Part shown: positions 54,277-61,564 of the stretch, in pieces | Layout of the letters: each line of letters starts with the position of its first letter | Position numbering within the stretch: the stretch's first letter is position 1 | From: Tepidamorphus sp. | GTDB taxonomy: Bacteria; Pseudomonadota; Alphaproteobacteria; Rhizobiales; Tepidamorphaceae | Reading direction: 5' to 3' | Assembly (NCBI GenBank): GCA_028280885.1 | Contig: JANQKY010000097.1 | Location: 21,156-85,155, forward strand | DNA length: 64,000 nt | The notes under the pieces: model-generated | Seen by the model: the letters and a program-made list of their open reading frames with translations, nothing else | Database searches by the model: none | What the model was told of the DNA's origin: nothing | Program-made: the position numbers and the translations under genes

Positions 54277-54972
54277 ATGAGCGACAAATCTCCGGAAGCC
54301 TTCAGAACCATCAGCGAGGTCGCCGAAGACCTCGATCTGCCCCAGCACGTCCTGCGCTTCTGGGAGACGCGGTTTTCCCAGATCAAGCCGATGAAGCGCG
54401 GTGGCGGCCGGCGCTACTACCGGCCCGAGGACGTCAACCTGCTGCGCGGCATCCGCTTCCTGCTCTATGGCGAAGGCTACACGATCAAGGGCGTGCAGCG
54501 GATCCTCAAGGAACACGGCATCCGCCATGTCGCGTCGATCTGGCAGGAGGCGGCGCAGGAAGAACCCGCCGCCTCCGGTGATGACCGTCCGGTTCAGCCG
54601 CCTGAGGCAGCTCCACACCGGGAGGCACCGCCCCCGGAGGCGCCGCCACCCGCCCCGCCCTCGGAATTCGCCCCCCGTCCGGCACCCCAAAGGGTGCCTG
54701 CGGATGCGCCGGCGGTCGCTTCGGCGCCCGTGGAGGCCCCATCCCCCGTGGAGGTCCCATCCCCCGTGGAGTCCCGGCCTGCGGACGTGCCGGTTGCTGA
54801 AGCCCGGGCCGTTGCCGAGAGCCGGACGCCACCACCCGCCCCAGCGCCGGCTGCCGGCTCGACACCTGCGGCGCCGTCCCTGTCGGCTGAGGACGTCCGC
54901 CACCTCAAGGCGGCGCTGTTCGAACTGATCGAGTGCAAGCGCATCCTCGATACCGCGCGCCAGACCCTCTGA
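54277..54972 (+). CDS. MerR family regulator with proline/alanine-rich tail
   Basis: 231 residues. The N-terminal winged-helix (about 9-77; FRTISEVAEDLDLPQHVLRFWETRF, GGGRRYYRPEDVNLLRGIRFLLYGEGYTIKGV) is well conserved in the alphaproteobacterial ihfA-linked MerR. A long Pro/Ala/Glu-rich segment (about 95-200) includes near-repeats such as PVEAPSPVEVPSPVE. The last 25 residues (DVRHLKAALFELIECKRILD) are conserved. No metal or drug-binding cysteines are present; the target is unknown. Confidence 0.87.
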   Translation: MSDKSPEAFRTISEVAEDLDLPQHVLRFWETRFSQIKPMKRGGGRRYYRPEDVNLLRGIRFLLYGEGYTIKGVQRILKEHGIRHVASIWQEAAQEEPAASGDDRPVQPPEAAPHREAPPPEAPPPAPPSEFAPRPAPQRVPADAPAVASAPVEAPSPVEVPSPVESRPADVPVAEARAVAESRTPPPAPAPAAGSTPAAPSLSAEDVRHLKAALFELIECKRILDTARQTL

Positions 54973-55007
54973 TCGCCCCTCAACCCGTGCCTTGCGGCAC
55001 GTCGCGT

Positions 55008-55223
55008 TTAGACCCGGCCGAAGCCGGAGGCATCCGTATAGGCGACCCAGGCGTCCATCGCCCGGCGCTTGCGTTCGCTCAGTTGGTCGACAAGCGCCTT
55101 GAGGTCTTCGGAGTCGTCGCCCTCATTGGTCTTCTTCACCGCCGCGCGCAGCGCCTCGGTGGCGCTCGTCAGGTCGTGCATCGCCGCGTCCCAGGCCGAA
55201 TAGAGGGAATGATCGTGCGCCAT
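55008..55223 (-). CDS. small conserved hypothetical protein
   Basis: A 71-residue acidic, helix-rich protein (HSLYSAWDAAMHDLTSATEALRAAV and ALVDQLSERKRRAMDAW). No known domain is recognised. GGGAGG lies 9 nt before the ATG at 55223. It begins 30 nt after the stop of the PSD-like gene, same strand, and converges with the MerR gene. Confidence 0.65.
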   Translation of the reverse strand: MAHDHSLYSAWDAAMHDLTSATEALRAAVKKTNEGDDSEDLKALVDQLSERKRRAMDAWVAYTDASGFGRV

Positions 55224-55252
55224 GGTGTCTGTCCTCCCGTTGGTTTCCAGTG

Positions 55253-56347
55253 TCACTTCGCCTGGCCGATTTCCGAGCCCTGCAGGTAGTGCTTGCCCGC
55301 TTCGGTGCTCAGCGTCACCGCGTCCTTCTCGAACAATAGGACGATGTCCGACCCGCCGAACTGGAAGAACCCGAACTCCTCGCCCTTGTAGAGCGTGTCG
55401 CCGACATCCGGCGTCAGTTCGACGCTGCTGACCGGCCCCATGCCGATCGGCAGGATCGCGACATGGCCGATATTCTCGGTTTCCAGAACGATCAGGCCGC
55501 GCTGCTGGCGGAACTGATAGCCCGGCCCGTCGGTGAGATAGGTCGAGCCGTCCGGCCGCTTGAACACGCCGATATAGGCAAATCCGGGAATGATCTTTTT
55601 CTCCACCACCTTTCCCGCGACCGGCACATGGAAGCGGTGATAGTCGGTGATGGAGAGGAACATATGCGTGTACTGGCCGCCGGCGAACCGGTCGGCATGG
55701 TCGGAATCGGCGAGAAGGTCGGCGATCTTGTGCGTGATGCCCTTGGCTTCGATGGTCGCGTCCGCCGTAATCGGCAGCACGCCCTTGTAGACCGCGTCCG
55801 CCGGCGAAACGATCGTCCTGCCGTCGCCGAGCCCGGCGATCGGCCGTTTGCCGGGCTTGATCTCGCGGGCGAAGAACTGGTTGAAGGTCAGCCAGCCGCT
55901 CGGGCTCACATAATAGTCCTCCAGCTTCATCGCCGGATCGTCATAGAAGGTCGACAGGCTGGCGATCGAGGCCGGCGTATCCAGGAAATGCCCCCATTCC
56001 GAGATCACCGCCTTCGACCAGTCCTCGAAATCGGCGCTTTCGCGCAGGGTCTTGGAAATGTCGGTGATGATGTAGAGGGGCCCGAGCTTGTCCTCGATAT
56101 TGCGGCTGGTCGGAACGAGGCGGACGATGCCGTTGATATAGGTCTCGAAGTCGGGGATCGTCTCGATCCCCTCCATATCCGCCTGCTTTATCGCCGCTTC
56201 AAGCGCGGTGGCGAGGTCGGGCTTTGCGGTCAGCAGGGCTTTCAGCGCCTTGACCGAATTGGAATCGCCATAGTTGCTAGCCTGGACCGGCGCCAGGGCG
56301 GCGGTGAAGAGCAGAACGGCGGCGAAGGCAAAAGTCAGTATGCGCAT
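55253..56347 (-). CDS. secreted phosphatidylserine decarboxylase-like protein
   Basis: A 364-residue protein with a clear signal peptide (MRILTFAFAAVLLFTAALAPVQA) and a C-terminal PSD-family domain (about 130-364), including SPADAVYKGVL, HRFHVPVAG and the terminal FGGSDIVLLFEKD. In classical PSDs the GS-containing site near the C-terminus is cut to form the pyruvoyl cofactor, and here the serine in GGSDIV could serve. Housekeeping PSD is a cytosol-facing membrane enzyme, so a soluble exported version is unusual. GAGG lies 7 nt before the ATG. Another family member could be an amino-acid decarboxylase. Confidence 0.82.
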   Translation of the reverse strand: MRILTFAFAAVLLFTAALAPVQASNYGDSNSVKALKALLTAKPDLATALEAAIKQADMEGIETIPDFETYINGIVRLVPTSRNIEDKLGPLYIITDISKTLRESADFEDWSKAVISEWGHFLDTPASIASLSTFYDDPAMKLEDYYVSPSGWLTFNQFFAREIKPGKRPIAGLGDGRTIVSPADAVYKGVLPITADATIEAKGITHKIADLLADSDHADRFAGGQYTHMFLSITDYHRFHVPVAGKVVEKKIIPGFAYIGVFKRPDGSTYLTDGPGYQFRQQRGLIVLETENIGHVAILPIGMGPVSSVELTPDVGDTLYKGEEFGFFQFGGSDIVLLFEKDAVTLSTEAGKHYLQGSEIGQAK

Positions 56348-56546
56348 TGCAAGGCCTCGTGATCGTAATGTCGGCACGTACCAAGGGTTGACTGAGGTCC
56401 ACTCAAACATAACGCGGCGGCGGTTTGAACAGGCCCGAGGCAGACAGTGTGCTCCGATCCGGCGTCGGCGGTTTTCCCGAGACGCCTCCAGCCGCCGATT
56501 CCGCGGTTGCAGGGGGGCGTCGAAACCGCTACAGACACTGTCACGT

Positions 56547-56624
56547 CGGAGCGTGGCGCAGCCCGGTTAGCGCACTTGTCTGGGGGACAAGGGGTCGGGA
56601 GTTCAAATCTCCCCGCTCCGACCA
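56547..56624 (+). tRNA. tRNA-Pro (anticodon GGG)
   Basis: A full cloverleaf can be drawn: acceptor CGGAGCG with CGCTCCG; D-arm GCGC...GCGC; anticodon stem CTTGT/ACAAG with loop CTGGGGG, anticodon GGG; T-arm GGGAG-TTCAAAT-CTCCC; discriminator A and an encoded CCA. It reads proline CCC/CCU codons. Its 3' end overlaps the end of the convergent polymerase/ligase gene. Confidence 0.95.
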
Positions 56625-57943
56625 CTTCTTAACCGTCTCCCGCTGCTCAGCCGGCCTAAAGGCGGGCTGCCGATCTGCGACCGCTGCCAGGCGACCGTCG
56701 CCGCGCTCAAGCCCCACAGGATGCCCGCGATCAGGAAGAAATGGCGCCAGTGGTCGGTGTCGACGATCAGGCCTTCCAGCGACAGCGGCAGGAACGTCGC
56801 GACGGCGGCGAAGTGGTAGAACTGCCAGGGCGTCCGCGCGAAGGCGAAGCGGATGGCGACGATCCAGGTCAGCACGACGAAGGTCAGGTAGCTTAAGCCC
56901 CCGACCCATCCATAGGCGGTGAACGCCTTGATGTAGACATTGTGCGGGTCCTCGCCGAAATGGTGGCGGAATTCCAGCGGGCCGAAGCCCAGCGGACGCT
57001 CGATGACCTCGAAGAGGGCGCGCTGCTGCCGGGCAAAGCGGCCGGTTTCGCCGACATCGTAGCTCTGGTTGAGATCGGCGCGCACGGCGAACAGTTCGGC
57101 GACCTGCGGAATGGACAGAATGGAGATGATCAGCACGACGAGGGCGACCGCGCCGGCCACCGCGCCCAGCCCGATGCGGTTGCGCAGCCGCGGATCGGGG
57201 GTCAGCACGAACATCATCGCAACCAGCATCAGCGTCGACAGGATGAAATGGGCCCAGGCGGCGCGCGAAAAGCTGAGCAGGAGCCCGATCACGATCACCG
57301 CCAGCGCGGCGCCGGACAGGATCAGCCTGCGGCCGCCGCGCGTCAGCATCTGCTCGATCAGCAGCATGGCGGGAAAGATCAGGAACGGCCCGAACACGTT
57401 CGGGTCCTTGAAGGTGCCCCTGGCGCGGCCATAGAGGGTAAAGGTATCCTGGGTGCCTGGAATGAGGCCGAAATAGCCGATTACGCCGGCCGACGCCGCG
57501 ATCACCGCGCCAAGCACATAGGCGTTGCCGATGATCCTCATCCGGCCCATCGGATCCTCGGCGACCAGCGCGGCGAAGACGACCGTGGTGACCGCCAGAT
57601 AGATCGTCACCAGCACGAAGATGACGGCATCCATCTTGTGGGAGACCTGCAGGACGGAGGTCAGCCCGCCGATCGAAAACAGAACGACGAGCAGGATGAC
57701 CACCGGCGCGGCGAAGCGGGGGATCGTGACGCCGCGAACGATCACGGCCCAGCACAGGACGAGAAACGCCAGTTCGTAGCCCGACGGTTCGAACAGGACG
57801 ACACAGCCCGCCAGGATCGTCACCCACAGCGCCGGCCGCACCAGCAGGCGGTCAAGTCTTTCCCAGCGAGTGTCCCGGACACTGTCGTCCCGGCTGCCGT
57901 CCCGCGCCGCGACGGGCGTCCGATCGAGCGGCGCGATCGTCAA
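56603..57943 (-). CDS. O-antigen ligase / exopolysaccharide polymerase-like membrane protein
   Basis: A 446-residue protein with about ten or more transmembrane helices and the Wzy/WaaL-type periplasmic loop (about 290-345; NQSYDVGETGRFARQQRALFEVIERPLGFGPLEF and HHFGEDPHNVYIKAFTAYGWVGG). This PHNVY pattern is typical of the O-antigen ligase family. The start is a TTG at 57943 that overlaps the stop of the priming transferase (TATTGACG), which fits translational coupling. The last 22 bases, including the stop, lie within the opposite-strand tRNA-Pro gene. It probably polymerises or ligates exopolysaccharide repeat units. Confidence 0.83.
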   Translation of the reverse strand: MTIAPLDRTPVAARDGSRDDSVRDTRWERLDRLLVRPALWVTILAGCVVLFEPSGYELAFLVLCWAVIVRGVTIPRFAAPVVILLVVLFSIGGLTSVLQVSHKMDAVIFVLVTIYLAVTTVVFAALVAEDPMGRMRIIGNAYVLGAVIAASAGVIGYFGLIPGTQDTFTLYGRARGTFKDPNVFGPFLIFPAMLLIEQMLTRGGRRLILSGAALAVIVIGLLLSFSRAAWAHFILSTLMLVAMMFVLTPDPRLRNRIGLGAVAGAVALVVLIISILSIPQVAELFAVRADLNQSYDVGETGRFARQQRALFEVIERPLGFGPLEFRHHFGEDPHNVYIKAFTAYGWVGGLSYLTFVVLTWIVAIRFAFARTPWQFYHFAAVATFLPLSLEGLIVDTDHWRHFFLIAGILWGLSAATVAWQRSQIGSPPLGRLSSGRRLRSGRSGEI

Positions 57944-59589
57944 TAGGCGTTGTCCTTCTTGCGGATCAGCGAAACCGGCGTCATCGCCAGGATATAGAGA
58001 TCGAACAGAACCGACCAGTTCTCGATATAGAACAGGTCGCATTCGACACGCCGCTGGATCTTTTCCGGCGTGTCGGTTTCGCCGCGCCAGCCGTTGATCT
58101 GCGCCCAGCCGGTGATGCCGGGCTTGACGCGGTGGCGGGCGAAATAGCTGTCGACGACCGCGTCATAAAGCTTGTCGGCCGCCTTTGCCTGCACCGCATG
58201 GGGGCGCGGGCCGACAAGCGAGAGCTGACCGCGTACGACGTTCACCAGTTGTGGGAGCTCGTCGAGGCTCGTCTTGCGGATGAAGCGGCCCACCGAGGTA
58301 ACCCGCGGATCGTCCTTCGTGACGAGTTTCGAGGCCGTATGATCGGTCTTGTCGATATACATCGACCGGAATTTCCAGACCTCGATCAGCTCGTTGTTGA
58401 AGCCATAGCGCTTCTGCTTGAAGATCACCGGGCCGCGGCTGTCGAGCCTGATGGCGATCGCCACGGCGGCCATGACCGGCAGGAAGGCGATCAGCATCAG
58501 GGCGCCGAGCACCCGGTCGAACAGCCATTTCAGGAGAAAATCCCAGTCGGCGATCGGCTTGTCGAAGATGTCGATGAACGGGACGTTGCCGATATAGGAA
58601 TAGGATCGCGGCCGGAAGCGCAGCTTGTTGGTATGGGCGCTCAGGCGAATGTCGACCGGCAGCACCCACAGCTTGTTCAGCATCGACAGAACGCGGGCCT
58701 CGGCGCTGATCGGCAGCGACACGATCAGGAGATCGACGCGCGTGCGCCGGGCGAACTCGACGAGCTGGTCGACGGTCCCCAGCTTCGGATAGCCGGCGAC
58801 GATCGACGGCGAACGGCTGTCGTCGCGGTCGTCGAATATGCCGCAGATACGGATATCGGAGGAGTCGGAGGCCTCCAGCGCCTCGATCAGTTCGGCCGCC
58901 GGCTCGCCGCCGCCGACGATTACCGCGCGGCGCTCGAAGCGGCCGAGCTTGGCCCAGCGGCGCACCTGGAAGGCAAGCACCAGCCGGAAGGCGAGCAGCA
59001 CCACCAGGCCGGTCGCGAACCACAGGCTGAGCCAGACGCGCGAATAGGCATCGCCCATCTTCAGAAAGAAGGCGATCAGCGCCAGCACCGCGAAGGCGCC
59101 GAGCCAGCCGACCGTCAGCCGGGTGTTCTGGCGCAGGAAGGTCCTGAGCGCGTAGGGGCTGTAGATTTCCATCACCTGGAAGCCGATCACCGCGACAGCT
59201 GCGCCCAGCACGATCGCGGCGGGATAGATGATCGGAAAGCCCTCGACGGGATAGACATAGACAAGCTGGGTGGCGACACCGGTCAGGATGATCAGCAGGA
59301 AGTCGGCAAGCCGCGCCAACCCCGCCAGCACGACGCCCGAAATGGCCGTCTGCACCGGCTGGTCGGCGATCTGGCTTGCAAGGGCGCCGAGGCCCGGGTG
59401 GTCCTGTTCCTGCCCCGGCGATGGCGGTGGGGTGTCGCTTTCCTTGGAAGCCGGGCCGGCCCCGGAAACCCGGTCGGATGGCGGTGTGTCGGTTACGGCG
59501 TTGTCGGCGGCTGCTTTGTCTGAGGCAGCTTCGTCCCGGTGTTCGGTATCCGGCTTTGCCTCCGCAGCGCTCTGCGGCATCGATGCCAT
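57940..59589 (-). CDS. undecaprenyl-phosphate glycosylphosphotransferase (priming enzyme)
   Basis: 549 residues. A low-complexity N-terminal tail (1-70, rich in Ala, Asp, Pro) is followed by about four membrane helices, a central Rossmann-like domain (about 200-330; VIVGGGEPAAELIEAL) and the C-terminal sugar transferase domain. That domain has DRVLGALMLIAFLP, KQKRYGFNNELIEVWKFRSM, KTSLDELPQLVNV and GQLSLVGPRPH. It transfers hexose-1-phosphate onto undecaprenyl phosphate, starting each exopolysaccharide repeat. Second step gene is downstream; it belongs to the cluster at 56.6-63.9 kb. Confidence 0.93.
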   Translation of the reverse strand: MASMPQSAAEAKPDTEHRDEAASDKAAADNAVTDTPPSDRVSGAGPASKESDTPPPSPGQEQDHPGLGALASQIADQPVQTAISGVVLAGLARLADFLLIILTGVATQLVYVYPVEGFPIIYPAAIVLGAAVAVIGFQVMEIYSPYALRTFLRQNTRLTVGWLGAFAVLALIAFFLKMGDAYSRVWLSLWFATGLVVLLAFRLVLAFQVRRWAKLGRFERRAVIVGGGEPAAELIEALEASDSSDIRICGIFDDRDDSRSPSIVAGYPKLGTVDQLVEFARRTRVDLLIVSLPISAEARVLSMLNKLWVLPVDIRLSAHTNKLRFRPRSYSYIGNVPFIDIFDKPIADWDFLLKWLFDRVLGALMLIAFLPVMAAVAIAIRLDSRGPVIFKQKRYGFNNELIEVWKFRSMYIDKTDHTASKLVTKDDPRVTSVGRFIRKTSLDELPQLVNVVRGQLSLVGPRPHAVQAKAADKLYDAVVDSYFARHRVKPGITGWAQINGWRGETDTPEKIQRRVECDLFYIENWSVLFDLYILAMTPVSLIRKKDNAY

Positions 59590-59684
59590 TTTTCTCGCAA
59601 TCTCTCGGGCTGAGTATTCGACCGGGTTTTTAACATCGCAGGGGCGCGAGTCAAAAGAGACCGCGGGGTTGCCTTAGCCGGCGG

Positions 59685-60827
59685 TTAATTGAGGCTTTTG
59701 CGCGCCTCGGCATAGGCGGAAATGATCGCCTCGGCCATCGCGTCGACGGAAAACCGCTGTTCGATCGTGGTCGCAAAGGATGCGGCTGCCTGGCGCGCGG
59801 CATCCGGATCGGCGAGGAAGGCGCGCATCGCCTCAGCCAGCGCGTCGGGATCGCCCGGTGGGATAAGCCGGTCCGCCTGATCGGCGAAGATCTCCGGAAT
59901 GCCGCCGACATCGGTGGCGATGACCGGCAGGCCGGCGGCGGCGGCCTCCAGCACGATATAGGGAAGCGATTCCGCCCGCGAGGGCACGATGATGCACCGT
60001 CCGCGCGCGAAGGCCTCGCGCGCCGGCAGGCGGCCGGCGAAGGTGACGCGGCCGGCAAGGCCGAGCGAGGCCGCCTGTTCGATCAGCAGATCGCGATCGG
60101 CGCCGGCGCCGACGATCACCGCGCTTGCGCCGTCTTCAAGCCTGGCGAGCGCGAGCAGCAGGGTATCGATCCCCTTGAGGGCGCGCAGCTCGCCGACGAA
60201 GAGGAAATCGGCGGCATCGGCGGCGGGCGCGACGGGCTCAAACTCCGCGGGGCGAAGCCCGTTGTGGACGACGCGGACGAGCCCCGGCGGCGGTCCGACG
60301 CGGTCGCGGAAGACGCGTTCGCTGTAGCGGCTTTCGAACAGGAAGGCATCGGTGCGCCGGGCAAGCAGCCGCTCGGCGCCGAGATAGAGGAAGCCGGTCA
60401 GGCTGTCGGATGAGTAGTGCAGGCTGCCGCCATGCGGGGTGTAGATCCGCGCCGGCCTGTCGCCGGCCCCGGTCTTGGTTCCCGTCTTCCCGGCGGCGAG
60501 GCGGGCATAGGCGCCGCCCTTCGCACCGTGGCCATGCAGGACGTCGGGCCGAATGCGGCGGGCGAGCCTGCCGACCTTCAGCGCGACGGCGAGGTCTCCG
60601 GGACCGGGCAGCCGGGACATGGCGAACCGGGTGATCCCGAGGCTGCAGTGGTCGCCAAGCGCCTCGAACCGGCTTTCGGCGGCCGCGCCGCCGGTTGCCG
60701 CGTCCGCGACGATGCCCACCGCGTGGCCGCGCGCGGCCTGGGCCTCGGCAAGGTCGCAGACATGGCGGAACAGCCCGCCGACGGGTGCCCGCAGGCAATG
60801 CAGGATACGCCAGGGGGCAGGGGGCAT
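59685..60827 (-). CDS. glycosyltransferase family 4
   Basis: A 380-residue GT-B fold protein with DVLHGHGAKGGAYARLAAG near the N-terminus and VPSRAESLPYIVLEAAAAGLPVIATDVGG, the EX7E-type donor-binding motif, near the C-terminus. It should add a nucleotide-sugar-derived residue to the growing repeat unit; donor and linkage are unknown. Its ATG overlaps the stop of the export-protein gene by one base. Confidence 0.9.
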   Translation of the reverse strand: MPPAPWRILHCLRAPVGGLFRHVCDLAEAQAARGHAVGIVADAATGGAAAESRFEALGDHCSLGITRFAMSRLPGPGDLAVALKVGRLARRIRPDVLHGHGAKGGAYARLAAGKTGTKTGAGDRPARIYTPHGGSLHYSSDSLTGFLYLGAERLLARRTDAFLFESRYSERVFRDRVGPPPGLVRVVHNGLRPAEFEPVAPAADAADFLFVGELRALKGIDTLLLALARLEDGASAVIVGAGADRDLLIEQAASLGLAGRVTFAGRLPAREAFARGRCIIVPSRAESLPYIVLEAAAAGLPVIATDVGGIPEIFADQADRLIPPGDPDALAEAMRAFLADPDAARQAAASFATTIEQRFSVDAMAEAIISAYAEARKSLN

Positions 60828-61396
60828 CAGAACCAGCGTTCCAGCACGGTGACGGTGTCGCCGGGCCGGATCGGGTGATCGATCGGCACATTGGCCTCGA
60901 CGATGGTGCCATTGTATTTGCGCGACAGGCGAACCATGGTCTTCACCGCCCGGGACGAAAACCCGCCGCCGACGGCGACGGCGGAGCGCGCGGTGAGATC
61001 GGCGACATAAGGATACTGTCCGGGCGCGCCGACCTCGCCGAGAATGAAGAACGGCCGGAACGTCTCGACCTGGATGGAAACGGAAGGATCGCGCAGGAAG
61101 CCGTTCGCCAGTTGCGCGGTGACGATCCGTTCCAGCTCCTGGGTGGTCTGGCCGCGGGCGGCGACAGCGCCGACCAGAGGCATCGAGATCACGCCGGAGT
61201 CGTCGACCGCATAGGAGGCCGTCAGGTTGGACTGGTCGAAGACGTTGATCCGGACGACGTCGCCGGCGTCGAGCCGGTAGGGCGCGTTCAGCGCGGCGAT
61301 GAACCGCTCGTCCACCTTGGGCGTATTGGCGCAGCCAGCCAGCAGCGCTGCCGGCAATGCCAGCAGAATCAAAACGAAGGTGTTGACGGCACGCAC
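60827..61396 (-). CDS. polysaccharide biosynthesis/export lipoprotein (Wza/GumB-like)
   Basis: A 189-residue exported lipoprotein with lipobox LLAGC and the poly-export domain: YRLDAGDVVRINVFDQSNLTASYAVDDSGVISMPLVGAV and GQYPYVADLTARSAVAVGGGF. It would form the outer-membrane or periplasmic channel of polysaccharide export. It is shorter than Wza, like GumB-type proteins. Divergent from the Wzc-like gene over a 168-nt region. Confidence 0.92.
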   Translation of the reverse strand: MRAVNTFVLILLALPAALLAGCANTPKVDERFIAALNAPYRLDAGDVVRINVFDQSNLTASYAVDDSGVISMPLVGAVAARGQTTQELERIVTAQLANGFLRDPSVSIQVETFRPFFILGEVGAPGQYPYVADLTARSAVAVGGGFSSRAVKTMVRLSRKYNGTIVEANVPIDHPIRPGDTVTVLERWF

Positions 61397-61504
61397 TATC
61401 GGCCCCGCAGGCTCAGGCTGTATTATGGTTGCTGATTGGTAAGCGAGCAGGGTTAAGAAAGCCTAACCGGAGACCGCATCCTTAACGAGTCCCGACGACC
61501 GAAT

Positions 61505-61518
61505 TAACCAATTGGTTA
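61505..61518. promoter_or_regulatory. perfect 14-bp palindrome between divergent polysaccharide genes
   Basis: TAACCAATTGGTTA is self-complementary and lies in the AT-rich centre of the 168-nt region between the export lipoprotein and Wzc-like genes, 47 nt before the latter's ATG. It is a good candidate for a shared operator. Confidence 0.5.
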
Positions 61519-61564
61519 CCCTATCGGGAGGATGGTCGGGATCACTGGCTAAGGTCCGATTCTT

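Noticed and set aside
54981..55006. Hairpin CGTGCC-TTGC-GGCACG between the MerR and small hypothetical genes as a terminator
   Set aside because: The stem is only 6 bp and is not followed by a T tract, so it was not called as a feature.
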